This document shows positions 6,857 to 17,487 of a stretch of DNA of 64,000 nt, one piece after another (positions within the stretch are counted from its first letter, which is position 1; each line of letters starts with the position of its first letter). The notes beneath the pieces are model-generated. The model had not been told where the DNA came from. It saw nothing but the letters and a program-made list of their open reading frames with translations, and did no database searches. This DNA is from an uncultured Mediterranea sp. (GTDB lineage: Bacteria; Bacteroidota; Bacteroidia; Bacteroidales; Bacteroidaceae): contig CAMACX010000001.1 of the NCBI GenBank assembly GCA_945831575.1, forward strand, positions 98,291 to 162,290, in the 5' to 3' direction. The translations under genes and the position numbers were made by a program.

Positions 6857-7807
6857 ATGGAACAGGATTGCGCACAACAGGAGTATCACGTCCCCGTAAT
6901 GCTTGAGCAAAGCATTGGAGGACTGAACATTAATCCATCAGGCACCTACGTCGATGTGACGTTTGGAGGCGGTGGACACTCGCGCGCCATCCTCTCCCAC
7001 CTCAACCAAAGCGGACGGCTACTCGGATTTGACCAGGACCTGGACACCATCAGCCGTGCTCCCCGCGATGAGCGTTTCACCTTCGTTAGGAGCAATTTCC
7101 GCTACCTGACCAACTTCCTGCGTTACTACGATGCCCTGCCGGCTGACGGCATCCTGGCCGACCTAGGTGTATCGAGCCACCACCTGGACGATGCCTCGCG
7201 CGGATTCTCCTTCCGGTTTGAAGCTCCGCTCGACATGCGCATGAACCAACGGGCCACCCTGACGGCCGCCAACGTGGTCAACGACTACCCCGAGGAGCGG
7301 CTACAGACCATCTTCGCCCTCTACGGCGAGCTGCCCAACAGCCGCCGCCTGGCTTCGGCCCTGGTCAAGGCACGCGCCACCGAGCCCCTGCTCACCATGC
7401 AGCAGTTGCTCGCCGTAGCCTCACCCCTCATGCCCCGCCAGCGCGAGAAGAAGGAGCTGGCCAAGCTCATGCAAGCCCTCCGCATGGAGGTCAACCACGA
7501 GACCGATGCCCTGAGCGAAATGCTGCAGGCCGCAGTCAAGAGCCTCCGGCCAGGTGGACGGCTCGTAGTCATCACCTACCACAGCATCGAGGACCGCATG
7601 GTGAAGAACTTCATGAAGAGCGGCAACATCGAAGGCCGTGTGGAGACCGACTTCTTCGGCCATACCCGTTGCCCCCTGCGCATGACACCCACCAAACCCA
7701 TCACCCCCACACCCGAGGAGGTGGAGCAAAATCCACGCTCCCGCAGCGCCAAACTCCGCATCGCCGAACGCCTCCCCCTGAAGGAAGAGGAAGATACGGA
7801 GGCATAA
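6857..7807 (+). CDS. rsmH: 16S rRNA (cytosine-1402-N4)-methyltransferase
   Basis: About 316 aa, the size of RsmH/MraW. The YHVPVML start of the family, the SAM-binding block DVTFGGGGHS, the insertion domain and the C-terminal ITYHSIEDRMVK block are all visible. It N4-methylates C1402 in the 16S rRNA decoding site. I prefer the ATG at 6857, which gives the short N-terminus before EYHVPVML; the ATG at 6824 in the same frame would add 11 residues. This is the first gene of the dcw cluster here: the usual mraZ is not present between argS and rsmH. The ftsL-like gene follows after 52 nt. Confidence 0.95.
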   Translation: MEQDCAQQEYHVPVMLEQSIGGLNINPSGTYVDVTFGGGGHSRAILSHLNQSGRLLGFDQDLDTISRAPRDERFTFVRSNFRYLTNFLRYYDALPADGILADLGVSSHHLDDASRGFSFRFEAPLDMRMNQRATLTAANVVNDYPEERLQTIFALYGELPNSRRLASALVKARATEPLLTMQQLLAVASPLMPRQREKKELAKLMQALRMEVNHETDALSEMLQAAVKSLRPGGRLVVITYHSIEDRMVKNFMKSGNIEGRVETDFFGHTRCPLRMTPTKPITPTPEEVEQNPRSRSAKLRIAERLPLKEEEDTEA

Positions 7808-7859
7808 AGCGCCAAAGGATGGAAGGAGATGGAACAAAGACAACAGAAAGGAAAAAAGA

Positions 7860-8225
7860 ATGAGCGAAAACGAAAATAAAGAGAAAAAGAAGAAACCCTC
7901 ACGTGGCCGGCAACAACTCGGCCACTGGAAGAGCATCGTGGGCGGAGATATCTTGGCCACCGACTTCTTCCGCCGGCAGACCAAACTGATTGTACTCATC
8001 ATGCTGCTCGTCATCTTCTACGTACACAACCGCTACGCCTGCCAGCAGCAGATGCTGGAACTGGACCGCCTGAAGAAGGAGCTGATTGACATGAAGTACG
8101 ATGCCCTGACACGGAGTTCGGAGCTGATGGAAAAGAGCCGGCAGAGCAACATTGAGCAATACATCAACGCCAACGGCAGTACCCTCCAGACCTCTACACA
8201 CCCGCCTTACCTCGTGCCGGACTAA
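7860..8225 (+). CDS. FtsL-like bitopic division protein
   Basis: 121 aa. A basic cytoplasmic N-terminus (about 1-41) precedes one transmembrane helix (42-58, LIVLIMLLVIFYV) and a periplasmic heptad-rich segment (about 59-100) ending in a short tail. This size, topology and position between rsmH and ftsI are those of FtsL, which with FtsB/FtsQ activates FtsW/FtsI at the septum. FtsL proteins share little sequence, so the call rests on topology and context. Confidence 0.8.
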   Translation: MSENENKEKKKKPSRGRQQLGHWKSIVGGDILATDFFRRQTKLIVLIMLLVIFYVHNRYACQQQMLELDRLKKELIDMKYDALTRSSELMEKSRQSNIEQYINANGSTLQTSTHPPYLVPD

Positions 8226-8327
8226 GCAAGGCTGAGGCAACGGAGCCGTCGGGCAAAAGACGCAAAGCTCCCGATTGAGACATCTAGACAGGATAAGATA
8301 ACGGATACAAGAAAAGTAAAACAGACT

Positions 8328-10484
8328 ATGTCAGTAGATAAAAAAAGCATCATGGTGCGCTACTTCTTCGTCATGCTGGTCATGGCGCTCGTTGGTATAG
8401 CCGTGGTAGTCAAGGCCGCCCTCATCATGTTCAAGGAGCGCGACTACTGGAATGCCGTGGCCCAGCGCTTCGTCAAGGAGAATGTCAGCGTCAAGCCGGC
8501 CCGAGGCAACATCCTCAGTGCCGACGGCAAGCTGATGGCCGGATCCCTGCCCGAATACAAGATCTACCTTGACTTCATGACGGGGGAGACGGACGAGAAG
8601 CGTCGCGCCAAAGAGCAGTACCGCCGCGATACGCTCCTGGAGCACCACCTCGACACCATCTGCCGCGGACTGCACCGCATATTCCCCGACATCAGCGCCC
8701 AGACCTTCAAGACCCACCTGCAGAAAGGAAGGAAAATCAAGAGTCGCAACTACAACATCCTGCCCGACAAGCGCCGGCGCATCTCCTACATCCAGTACAA
8801 GGAGGCCAAGCGGCTGCCCGTCTTCCGTATGAACCGTTACAAAGGGGGATTCCACGAACAGGTCTTCAACCAGCGCAAACGCCCCTTCGGTTCGCTGGCC
8901 GAGCAGACCCTGGGACGACTCTACGCCGATACGGCCAAAGGCGCACGCAGCGGCATAGAGCTGGCCTTCGACTCCCTGCTTCGCGGACGCGACGGCATCA
9001 CACACCGCCAGAAGGTGAAGAACAGATACCTCAACATCGTGGACCGCGCCCCCGTGGATGGCTGTGACATACAGACCACACTGGACGTCAGCATGCAGGA
9101 CATCTGCGAGAAAGCGCTGGTGGATAAGCTCCGCGAAATCAATGCCTACACCGGCGTAGTCGTGCTCATGGAGGTGGCCACAGGCGAGATCAAGGCCATG
9201 GTCAACATGACCCGGGGCAACGACGGCAACTACTACGAGATGCACAGCAACGCCATCAGCGACATGCTCGAACCAGGCTCTACATTCAAGACTGCCAGCA
9301 TCATGGTGGCCCTGGAGGATGGCTACATCACACCTGATACTGAGGTTAATACCGGCAATGGCGTGATGATGATGCACGGCTCACGCATGCGCGACCACAA
9401 CTGGGCACGGGGAGGCTATGGCACCATCAACGTGACCCGCATCCTGGAGGTGTCGAGCAATATCGGCGTCTCCTACCTGATTGACAAATACTACCACAGC
9501 AATCCCCAGAAGTTTGTCGATGGCCTGAAGCGGATGAGCATCGACCAGCCCCTCCACCTCCAAATCAGGGGAGAGGGTAAGCCCAACATCCGGGGGCCGA
9601 AAGAGCGTTACTTTGCCAAGACGACCCTGCCCTGGATGAGCATCGGCTACGAGACACAGGTCCCTCCGATGAACATCCTCACCTTCTACAACGCCATAGC
9701 CAACAACGGCACGATGGTGCGCCCCAAGCTGGTCAAGGCAGCCCTCAAAGATGGTCAAGTGGTGGAAGAGTACCCTACAGAGGTTATCAACCCCAAGATA
9801 TGCAGCGACCGCACCCTGGAGCAGATACGCGACATCCTGCAGAAGGTCGTCAGCCAAGGGTTGGCCAAGCCAGCAGGCAGCAAGCAGTTCCACGTATCAG
9901 GCAAGACCGGTACGGCACAGATTTCGCAAGGTGCCTCAGGCTACAAGACCGGTACAACGAAATATCTGGTGAGCTTCTGCGGCTACTTCCCGAGCGAGGC
10001 ACCCAAGTACAGCATGATTGTCTCCATCCAGAAGCCCGGCCTCCCCGCCTCAGGCGGCCAGATGGCAGGTAGCGTCTTCGGAAAAATCGCAGAGCGGGTC
10101 TATGCCCACAACCTCCGCCTCCGTCTGGAAGCGGCCATCGACAGCTTGTCGGTCGTCATCCCCGATGTGAAGCCGGGCCTCGTGGCTGAGACACGCGAAG
10201 TGCTCTCCGACCTGCACATCCCTGTTCGCACGGAAGGGGACATCGACTCCCCATGGGGACATGCCCAGATTGGGACAGACGCCGTCCTGTTGTCGGGCAT
10301 GAGCGAGCCCAAAGGTGATGTGGTGCCTAAGGTAATCGGGATGGGGGCACGCGATGCGGTCTATCTGCTAGAGAGCGCAGGCATGAAGGTACAGCTCTCG
10401 GGCGTGGGCCGCGTAAAGCGCCAAAGCATAGAGCCTGGGACAACCCGGGCCAAAGGTCGCACCATCCACCTGACGCTCAACTGA
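8328..10484 (+). CDS. ftsI: Septal peptidoglycan transpeptidase (class B PBP, FtsI/PBP3)
   Basis: 718 aa. One N-terminal membrane anchor (about 12-33), a PBP dimerisation domain, then the transpeptidase domain with all three penicillin-binding motifs: STFK (318-321), SSN (376-378) and KTGT (526-529). A C-terminal PASTA domain (about 657-718) is present, as is common in Bacteroidetes and Firmicutes division PBPs. It cross-links septal peptidoglycan made by FtsW in the periplasm and is a beta-lactam target. It lies 102 nt after the ftsL-like gene and 72 nt before murE. Confidence 0.95.
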   Translation: MSVDKKSIMVRYFFVMLVMALVGIAVVVKAALIMFKERDYWNAVAQRFVKENVSVKPARGNILSADGKLMAGSLPEYKIYLDFMTGETDEKRRAKEQYRRDTLLEHHLDTICRGLHRIFPDISAQTFKTHLQKGRKIKSRNYNILPDKRRRISYIQYKEAKRLPVFRMNRYKGGFHEQVFNQRKRPFGSLAEQTLGRLYADTAKGARSGIELAFDSLLRGRDGITHRQKVKNRYLNIVDRAPVDGCDIQTTLDVSMQDICEKALVDKLREINAYTGVVVLMEVATGEIKAMVNMTRGNDGNYYEMHSNAISDMLEPGSTFKTASIMVALEDGYITPDTEVNTGNGVMMMHGSRMRDHNWARGGYGTINVTRILEVSSNIGVSYLIDKYYHSNPQKFVDGLKRMSIDQPLHLQIRGEGKPNIRGPKERYFAKTTLPWMSIGYETQVPPMNILTFYNAIANNGTMVRPKLVKAALKDGQVVEEYPTEVINPKICSDRTLEQIRDILQKVVSQGLAKPAGSKQFHVSGKTGTAQISQGASGYKTGTTKYLVSFCGYFPSEAPKYSMIVSIQKPGLPASGGQMAGSVFGKIAERVYAHNLRLRLEAAIDSLSVVIPDVKPGLVAETREVLSDLHIPVRTEGDIDSPWGHAQIGTDAVLLSGMSEPKGDVVPKVIGMGARDAVYLLESAGMKVQLSGVGRVKRQSIEPGTTRAKGRTIHLTLN

Positions 10485-10556
10485 CAACAAAATGGCAGGA
10501 TAAAGCATTTATATTTATATAGGAAACATAATATGAGACAATAGGAATTGATGATT

Positions 10557-12026
10557 ATGAAACAACTGAATGAACTACTGAAAGCCATAGAGCCGCTCCG
10601 CGTGATTGGTCCACAGGAGGTGGAAGTACTTGATATAGAGATTGACTCGCGAGCTGTCAAAGCCGGTTCCATGTTTATTGCCGTAAAGGGCACACAAGCC
10701 GATGGCCACACCTACATACCCCAAGCCATCCGGCAGGGAGCGGCCGTGGTCGTCTGCCAGGAATTACCCGAACGACTGCCCGCTGAAGCAGAAGGGAAGG
10801 TAACATTGGTGGTCGTGGCCGACAGCGAAGAGAGCACAGGCCGACTGGCAACAGCCTTCTACGGCAACCCCACGCAACGGATGCAGCTGGTGGGTGTAAC
10901 CGGTACCAACGGCAAGACCACCATCGCCACCCTGCTCTACCGCATGATGCGTGCCTTCGGCCACAAGGCCGGACTCATCTCCACCGTATGCAACTACATC
11001 GACGATGAGCCTGTACCCACCGAACATACCACGCCAGACCCCATCACGCTCAATCGCCTGCTTGGCCGCATGGCTGATGCGGGTTGCGAATACGCCTTCA
11101 TGGAGGTAAGTTCCCACAGCGTGGTGCAACATCGCATCAGCGGCTTGCGCTTTGCTGGAGGTATCTTCACCAACCTGACCCGTGACCACCTAGACTACCA
11201 CAAGACCTTCGACAACTACCTGCGGGCCAAGAAGCAATTCTTCGATGACCTGCCAGCCGAGGCCTTCAGTCTGACTAACCTCGACGACAAGAATGGCAGC
11301 GTGATGACACAGAATACGCGCAGCCACGTCCACACCTACTCCCTGCGCACGGCAGCCGACTTCAAGGCCAAGATCATCGAAAGCCACTTCGAGGGGATGC
11401 TGCTTGACATAGACGGACGTGAGACCGCCGTCCACTTCATCGGCCGTTTCAATGCCAGCAACCTGCTGGCCGTACTCGGAGCCACCGTGCTGCTCGGCAA
11501 GAGCGAGGAGGAGGCCCTTGTCATCCTGAGTACACTCTACCCCGTAAGTGGCCGCTTTGAGGCCATCCGCTCCCGACGGGGCTACACAGCCATCGTGGAT
11601 TACGCCCACACCCCCGATGCCCTGGTCAACGTGCTCAATGCCATCCATGGCGTGCTGGAAGGGCGGGGTGAGGTAATCACCGTAGCCGGTGCTGGCGGCA
11701 ACCGCGATAAGGGCAAACGCCCCATCATGGCCAAGGAGGCTGCCCGACTGAGCGACCGCGTCATCCTGACGAGCGACAACCCCCGCTTTGAGGAACCCGA
11801 ACAGATTATCCGCGACATGCAAGCCGGACTCGAAGGTGACGACCTCCGGAAGACCATTGCCATCACCGACCGCCGTGAAGCCATCCGCACGGCTTGCATG
11901 ATGGCTAAGAAGGGCGATGTCATCCTCGTAGCAGGCAAGGGCCATGAGGATTATCAGGAAATCAAAGGCGTAAAACACCACTTCGACGACAAAGAGGTGC
12001 TGCGAGAGATTTTCGACAACGAATAA
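10557..12026 (+). CDS. murE: UDP-MurNAc-L-Ala-D-Glu:meso-diaminopimelate ligase
   Basis: About 489 aa, cytoplasmic Mur ligase. The ATP loop GTNGKTT is at about 116-122, and the acid-specificity motif DNPR (about 407-410) is the form found in enzymes that add meso-diaminopimelate rather than lysine. This is the third residue of the stem peptide. I start at ATG 10557, which has AGGAA about 10 nt upstream; ATG 10551 is also in frame but too close to it. It lies between ftsI and mraY in the dcw cluster. Confidence 0.96.
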   Translation: MKQLNELLKAIEPLRVIGPQEVEVLDIEIDSRAVKAGSMFIAVKGTQADGHTYIPQAIRQGAAVVVCQELPERLPAEAEGKVTLVVVADSEESTGRLATAFYGNPTQRMQLVGVTGTNGKTTIATLLYRMMRAFGHKAGLISTVCNYIDDEPVPTEHTTPDPITLNRLLGRMADAGCEYAFMEVSSHSVVQHRISGLRFAGGIFTNLTRDHLDYHKTFDNYLRAKKQFFDDLPAEAFSLTNLDDKNGSVMTQNTRSHVHTYSLRTAADFKAKIIESHFEGMLLDIDGRETAVHFIGRFNASNLLAVLGATVLLGKSEEEALVILSTLYPVSGRFEAIRSRRGYTAIVDYAHTPDALVNVLNAIHGVLEGRGEVITVAGAGGNRDKGKRPIMAKEAARLSDRVILTSDNPRFEEPEQIIRDMQAGLEGDDLRKTIAITDRREAIRTACMMAKKGDVILVAGKGHEDYQEIKGVKHHFDDKEVLREIFDNE

Positions 12027-12080
12027 CAGAAGATACGATAGGATAGAGAACTTTAGCGATAAATAACAGAAATAACAGAG

Positions 12081-13349
12081 ATGCTTTATTATTTATTCCA
12101 ATGGCTTGATAAGTACGACATTCCTGGCGCAGGTGTATTCAGCTACATCTCCTTCAGGTCATTGATGGCCATCCTCATTGCATTGATTATCTCAACGGCT
12201 TGGGGAGGCTACTTCATCCGTCTGCTCAAGAGCAAACAGCTTACCGAAATCCAGCGCGATGCACGCATCGACCCCTTTGGGGTCAACAAAGTAGGAGTAC
12301 CCACCATGGGAGGTGTCATCATCATCTTTGCCACCCTCATCCCCTGCCTGCTGCTCGGGAAGCTGGATAACGTCTATATGTTGCTCATGCTCATCACGAC
12401 TGTATGGCTCGGCTCATTAGGGTTCGCCGATGACTACATCAAGACCTTCCGCCACGATAAGGAGGGGCTGCATGGCAAGTTTAAGATTATCGGTCAGGTA
12501 GGTCTTGGCCTCATCGTAGGCCTCACGCTCTACTTCAGCCCACAGGTGGTCATCCGCGAGAATATCGAGATGAAGCAGCCAGGCGGGCAGATTACTGTCG
12601 TCCACGCTGCCAAGGAGATTAAAGCCACACAGACCACCATCCCCTTCGTGAAGAGCAACAACCTGGATTACGCCGACCTGACAGCCTTCATGGGCCGCTA
12701 CGCACGTCCAGCCGGTTGGGTGCTGTTTGTGCTGGTCACCATCTTTGTCGTGACAGCAGTCTCCAATGGGGCTAACCTAAATGACGGGATGGACGGAATG
12801 GCGGCGGGCAACTCAGCCATCATCGGGGCCACACTCGGCATCCTGGCCTACGTCTCCAGCCACATCGAGTATGCGGGCTACCTCAACATCATGTACATTC
12901 CCGGCAGTGAGGAGCTGGTCATCTTCATCTGCGCCTTTATCGGTGCCTTAATCGGCTTCCTCTGGTACAACGCCTATCCGGCCCAGGTCTTCATGGGCGA
13001 TACAGGCAGTCTGACCATCGGCGGCATCATCGCCGTCATCGCCATCATTATCCATAAGGAGCTGCTCATCCCCATCCTGTGCGGCATCTTCCTGGTGGAA
13101 AACCTCTCTGTCATTCTCCAGCGGTACTACTATAAAGCCGGTAAGCGCAAGGGAGTGAAGCAGCGCCTCTTCAAGCGGGCCCCTATTCACGACCACTTCC
13201 GCACCTCAATGAGCATCGTGGAAGAGGGATGCTCAGTGGTCTTCACCAAGCCGGAGCAACTCTTTCATGAATCCAAGATAACCGTCCGCTTCTGGATCAT
13301 CACCATCATCCTGGCGGCCATCACCATCATCACCTTAAAGATTAGATAG
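12081..13349 (+). CDS. mraY: Phospho-MurNAc-pentapeptide translocase
   Basis: 422 aa, about ten transmembrane helices. It has the catalytic aspartate pair in GFADDYIKT, the NLNDGMDGMAAG loop and the C-terminal PIHDHF motif, all diagnostic. It makes lipid I by transferring phospho-MurNAc-pentapeptide to undecaprenyl phosphate. The segment of about 50 residues after VIRENIEMKQPGG is an extra loop of the kind seen in Bacteroidetes MraY. It lies 54 nt after murE. Confidence 0.97.
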   Translation: MLYYLFQWLDKYDIPGAGVFSYISFRSLMAILIALIISTAWGGYFIRLLKSKQLTEIQRDARIDPFGVNKVGVPTMGGVIIIFATLIPCLLLGKLDNVYMLLMLITTVWLGSLGFADDYIKTFRHDKEGLHGKFKIIGQVGLGLIVGLTLYFSPQVVIRENIEMKQPGGQITVVHAAKEIKATQTTIPFVKSNNLDYADLTAFMGRYARPAGWVLFVLVTIFVVTAVSNGANLNDGMDGMAAGNSAIIGATLGILAYVSSHIEYAGYLNIMYIPGSEELVIFICAFIGALIGFLWYNAYPAQVFMGDTGSLTIGGIIAVIAIIIHKELLIPILCGIFLVENLSVILQRYYYKAGKRKGVKQRLFKRAPIHDHFRTSMSIVEEGCSVVFTKPEQLFHESKITVRFWIITIILAAITIITLKIR

Positions 13350-13427
13350 CGGGTTACGGATTACAAGTTACCATAAAGCAATTTCTTAAAGTTAATAAAG
13401 ATAAGAACTTAAATATTCATATAACGC

Positions 13428-14762
13428 ATGAAACGAATCATTATATTGGGTGCCGGCGAGAGCGGAGCGGGTGCAGCTGTACTGGCCAAGGTGAAAGGCT
13501 TTGAGACTTTCGTAAGCGACACCTCATTGATCAAACCCCACTACAAGGCATTGCTCGACCGCTACGGCATCGAGTGGGAGGAGGGACACCATACGGAGGA
13601 ACGCATTCTGCAGGCTGATGAAGTGGTGAAGAGCCCCGGTATTCCCTGTGATGCCCCCTTGATACTCAAGCTCCGCGAAAAGCAGATTCCTGTGATCAGC
13701 GAGATTGAGTTTGCCGGACGCTATACCAATGCCAAGATGATCTGCATCACTGGCTCCAACGGGAAGACGACTACCACCTCACTCATCTATCATATCCTGA
13801 AGAGTGCAGGCCTCAACGTAGGCCTGGCAGGCAATATCGGTAGCAGTCTGGCCTTACAGGTGGCCACAGAGCAGCACGACTACTATGTCATCGAGCTCAG
13901 CTCCTTCCAATTGGACAACATGTACGACTTCCGTGCCAACATTGCCGTACTGATGAACATCACGCCCGACCACCTGGACCGCTACGGCTACGACATGCAG
14001 AACTACGTGGATGCCAAATTCCGCATCACACAGAACCAGACCGCAGAGGATGCCTTCATCTTCTGGAACGACGACCCCATCATCCGCCGCGAGCTGGAGA
14101 AACATGGCATCAAGGCACGCCTCTACCCCTTCGCAGCTGTCAAGGAAAAAGGAGTGATAGCCTATGTGGAAGATGGCCAGATGAAAATCGAACAACCCAT
14201 TGCCTTCAACATGGAGCAGGAGGAACTAGCCCTGAGAGGCACGCACAACCTCTATAACTCCATGGCTGCAGGTATCTCAGCCAATCTGGCCGGTGTCAAG
14301 AGAGAAGATATCCGTCAGGCCTTGAGCGACTTCAAGGGGGTAGAGCACCGCCTGGAGAAGGTGTGCGACGTAGGTGGCGTACACTTCATCAACGACTCAA
14401 AGGCCACCAACGTCAACTCCTGCTGGTACGCCCTGCAAAGCATGACCACCAAGACCGTGCTCATCCTGGGCGGCAAGGACAAAGGCAACGATTATACTGA
14501 AATTGAAGCGTTGGTACGCGAGAAGTGCTCTGCTCTGGTCTATCTGGGTCTGCACAACGAGAAGCTGCACGCCTTCTTCGACCCTATGGGACTGCCTGTA
14601 GCCGAGGTGCAGACGGGTATGAAGGATGCTGTGGAGGCGGCTTACAAGTTGGCGCGTCCCGGTGAGACCGTGCTGCTCAGCCCCTGCTGTGCCTCATTTG
14701 ACCTCTTCAAGAGCTACGAGGACCGGGGCGACCAGTTCAAGCAATACGTCAGAGCCCTCTGA
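13428..14762 (+). CDS. murD: UDP-MurNAc-L-alanine:D-glutamate ligase
   Basis: 444 aa cytoplasmic Mur ligase. The Rossmann-like N-terminal GAGESG, the ATP loop GSNGKTTT (about 109-116) and the C-terminal SPCCASFDLFKSYEDRG block identify MurD. It adds the second residue (D-Glu) of the stem peptide. It lies 78 nt after mraY and 53 nt before ftsW. Confidence 0.96.
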   Translation: MKRIIILGAGESGAGAAVLAKVKGFETFVSDTSLIKPHYKALLDRYGIEWEEGHHTEERILQADEVVKSPGIPCDAPLILKLREKQIPVISEIEFAGRYTNAKMICITGSNGKTTTTSLIYHILKSAGLNVGLAGNIGSSLALQVATEQHDYYVIELSSFQLDNMYDFRANIAVLMNITPDHLDRYGYDMQNYVDAKFRITQNQTAEDAFIFWNDDPIIRRELEKHGIKARLYPFAAVKEKGVIAYVEDGQMKIEQPIAFNMEQEELALRGTHNLYNSMAAGISANLAGVKREDIRQALSDFKGVEHRLEKVCDVGGVHFINDSKATNVNSCWYALQSMTTKTVLILGGKDKGNDYTEIEALVREKCSALVYLGLHNEKLHAFFDPMGLPVAEVQTGMKDAVEAAYKLARPGETVLLSPCCASFDLFKSYEDRGDQFKQYVRAL

Positions 14763-14815
14763 TGCCAAGCCATCTGAGTCTCCACATAGTCAAACGATAA
14801 TAAAATGAAACGAAC

Positions 14816-16183
14816 ATGGACCTGCTAAAAAGTATATTCAAAGGCGACAAGGTGGTATGGATTATCTTCCTGATGCTCTGCCTCATCTCCGTTGTGGAGG
14901 TGTTTAGTGCTTCGAGTACCCTCACCTTTGAGAGTGGCAACCATTGGGGTCCGATTACACAGCACAGCATCTTCCTGCTGGTGGGAGCCTTTGTGGTCGT
15001 GCTCTGCCACAACATCCCCTACCGCTGGTTTCAAGTACTGCCCATGATTCTGCTACCCATCTCGCTCATCTTCCTTGCTATGCTGCTCTGCTTCGACAAA
15101 CTGAACATAGCCGGTCTGCTGGTGATAGAGAAGATTAACGATGCCGGTCGCTGGATTAAGCTGTGCGGTGTCACCTTCCAGCCCTCTGAGCTAGCCAAGA
15201 TGGGTGTGGTCATCGTGACGGCCTTCATCCTCTCCAAGGGACAGAGTGAACAGGAAGCCAATCCCAAGGCCTTCAAGCACATCATGATTATTGCCTGCAT
15301 TGTATGCGGACTTATCTTTCCTGAGAACTTCTCGACCTCGGCCCTGCTCTTCGGGGTGGTCTTTCTGATGATGTACATCGGACGGATTGCAGCCCGGAAG
15401 CTGCTCCTGTTGATGGGGACACTCGGAGGCATCCTAGTGGCAGGCATCATATTCCTGACCGTCACCAAGGATGTGGACAGCAACTTCCTCCACCGACTGG
15501 ACTCCTGGCGCAACCGCATCGAGAACTTTACCAAGACGGAGAAGGTGGCCCCAAACGACTACGACATTGACTCCAATGCTCAGGAGGGACATGCCCGTAT
15601 TGCGGTAGCCACAAGCAATGTGGTAGGCAAAGGTCCAGGTAACTCCGTGGAACGCGACTTCCTGAGTCAGGCCTATTCCGACTTCATTTTCGCTATCATT
15701 ATTGAAGAATTGGGACTTGTGGGTGGCATTGTGGTAGTTTTCTTGTATATTTGCCTCCTGATTCGGGTGGGAAGAATTGCCAAGAAGTGCGACCGCACAT
15801 TCCCAGCCTTCCTCGTGATAGGCATCGGACTGCTGCTCGTGACGCAGGCACTCTTTAACATGATGGTGGCAGTGGGACTTGCACCCATTACCGGTCAGCC
15901 TCTCCCTCTGATCAGCCGTGGCGGTACATCGACCCTGATCAATTGTGTCTATATCGGCATGATCCTGAGCGTGAGCCGCTATACGGCAGCACTTGAGGAG
16001 GAAGAGAGACGATTAGCTGAACAGCGGATGCGTGATGCGCTGATTCCAATGACTGTGAATGCGGGCAATCCAGAAGCCGAAATAGCCCTTCCGTCTGATG
16101 AAGTCAACCGCATCTCTGAAGCACAGACTGCCCAAGGCCCCACATCGGCTGTACTCAACAGCGATGATCAATTCAATGAGTAG
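14816..16183 (+). CDS. ftsW: SEDS-family septal peptidoglycan polymerase FtsW
   Basis: 455 aa, about ten transmembrane helices of the SEDS fold. It has the FQPSELAKMG signature, the large periplasmic loop around 215-260, and GQPLPLISRGGTS near the C-terminus. FtsW polymerises lipid II glycan strands at the septum with FtsI. A hydrophilic tail of about 60 residues extends past the last helix. Gene order (between murD and murG) supports FtsW over RodA. Confidence 0.95.
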   Translation: MDLLKSIFKGDKVVWIIFLMLCLISVVEVFSASSTLTFESGNHWGPITQHSIFLLVGAFVVVLCHNIPYRWFQVLPMILLPISLIFLAMLLCFDKLNIAGLLVIEKINDAGRWIKLCGVTFQPSELAKMGVVIVTAFILSKGQSEQEANPKAFKHIMIIACIVCGLIFPENFSTSALLFGVVFLMMYIGRIAARKLLLLMGTLGGILVAGIIFLTVTKDVDSNFLHRLDSWRNRIENFTKTEKVAPNDYDIDSNAQEGHARIAVATSNVVGKGPGNSVERDFLSQAYSDFIFAIIIEELGLVGGIVVVFLYICLLIRVGRIAKKCDRTFPAFLVIGIGLLLVTQALFNMMVAVGLAPITGQPLPLISRGGTSTLINCVYIGMILSVSRYTAALEEEERRLAEQRMRDALIPMTVNAGNPEAEIALPSDEVNRISEAQTAQGPTSAVLNSDDQFNE

Positions 16184-16299
16184 GTGCGTGATAGATTTGG
16201 CTACACCAACTGCTCATTCTAGATAAACGAATTGGCATAAATTAGGTATTTAGGTAGATAAACAATATATATAATAGGTATATATAATATAATAGGTAT

Positions 16300-17487
16300 A
16301 TGACGAACGATAATCTCTCCCTTCAAGCGGTTGCTCAACCCGCCTCTCCACGCATCATCATCAGTGGTGGTGGTACAGGAGGCCATATTTTTCCGGCAGT
16401 ATCCATAGCCAATGCAATCAAGGCACTCTGCCCTGAAGCGAACATCCTCTTCGTAGGAGCAGAAGGGCGCATGGAGATGCAGCGAGTACCCGATGCAGGT
16501 TATCCCATCATCGGACTTCCCGTAGCTGGATTCGACCGAAAGCATCTCTGGAAAAACATAGCCGTACTCGTCAAGCTGCTCCGTAGCCAATGGAAAGCCC
16601 GCAGCATCATCCGCGACTTCAAGCCGCAGGTGGCCGTAGGAGTGGGAGGATATGCCAGCGGACCGGTGCTGAAGGTAGCTGGCATGATGGGAGTCCCGAC
16701 CTTGATTCAGGAGCAGAACTCCTATGCCGGGGTCACCAACAAGTTGTTAGCCAAGAAGGCCTGCACCATCTGTGTAGCCTATGAGGGTATGGAACGCTTC
16801 TTCCCCAAGGAGAAGATTGTAATGACCGGCAACCCTGTCCGGCAAAACTTGCTGGCCAGTAACGTAAGCCGAGGGGAGGCAGTGGAGTACTTCCACCTCG
16901 ACCCGCAGAAGCGCACTATCCTCGTGCTGGGTGGCAGTCTGGGTGCCCGCACCATCAACCAGACCCTGCAGGCAGCCATACCTGTCATGCAGGAGCATAC
17001 CGAGGTGCAATGGATCTGGCAGACTGGCAAGATTTACATCGAGCAGGTGAAACATGCCATCTCCGAGATGATGGGCGAGATGGTAATGGGTACACGGGTC
17101 GGGGCACTCCCCAACCTATATGTGACCGACTTCATCAAAGACATGTCGAAGGCCTATGCCGCTGCCGACCTGATCATCTCACGTGCAGGAGCCGGTTCGA
17201 TATCCGAATTTTGCCTGCTCCACAAGCCTGTCATTCTAGTGCCCTCGCCCAACGTGGCCGAAGACCACCAGACTAAGAATGCCTTGGCACTGGTTGACAA
17301 GGGAGCGGCCCTTTACGTGAAGGATGCCGATGCGCAGCAGCAACTGGTAACAACGGCACTCCAGACCGTGGCCAGCGAAGAGAAGCTGAAGGCGCTCAGC
17401 CGGGAGATTGCCAAACTGGCGCTGCCCGACTCGGCCAACGTCATTGCGCACTATGTATTAGATTTGATAAAAAAGAATGAAAAATGA
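16300..17487 (+). CDS. murG: UDP-GlcNAc:undecaprenyl-PP-MurNAc-pentapeptide GlcNAc transferase
   Basis: 395 aa peripheral membrane glycosyltransferase (GT28) that makes lipid II. It has the donor-site loop GGGTGGHIFPA, the VGGYASGP block and the C-terminal SRAGAGSISE nucleotide-binding motif. About 16 residues precede the fold. An AT-rich run of GGTATATA-like repeats (about 16255-16300) lies just upstream in a 116-nt gap. Its stop overlaps the murC start (ATGA, 17484-17487), so the two are translationally coupled. Confidence 0.96.
   Translation: MTNDNLSLQAVAQPASPRIIISGGGTGGHIFPAVSIANAIKALCPEANILFVGAEGRMEMQRVPDAGYPIIGLPVAGFDRKHLWKNIAVLVKLLRSQWKARSIIRDFKPQVAVGVGGYASGPVLKVAGMMGVPTLIQEQNSYAGVTNKLLAKKACTICVAYEGMERFFPKEKIVMTGNPVRQNLLASNVSRGEAVEYFHLDPQKRTILVLGGSLGARTINQTLQAAIPVMQEHTEVQWIWQTGKIYIEQVKHAISEMMGEMVMGTRVGALPNLYVTDFIKDMSKAYAAADLIISRAGAGSISEFCLLHKPVILVPSPNVAEDHQTKNALALVDKGAALYVKDADAQQQLVTTALQTVASEEKLKALSREIAKLALPDSANVIAHYVLDLIKKNEK

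Noticed and set aside
8331..9377. Minus-strand open frame of 348 codons
   Set aside because: Antisense to ftsI, whose penicillin-binding motifs are in the other strand.
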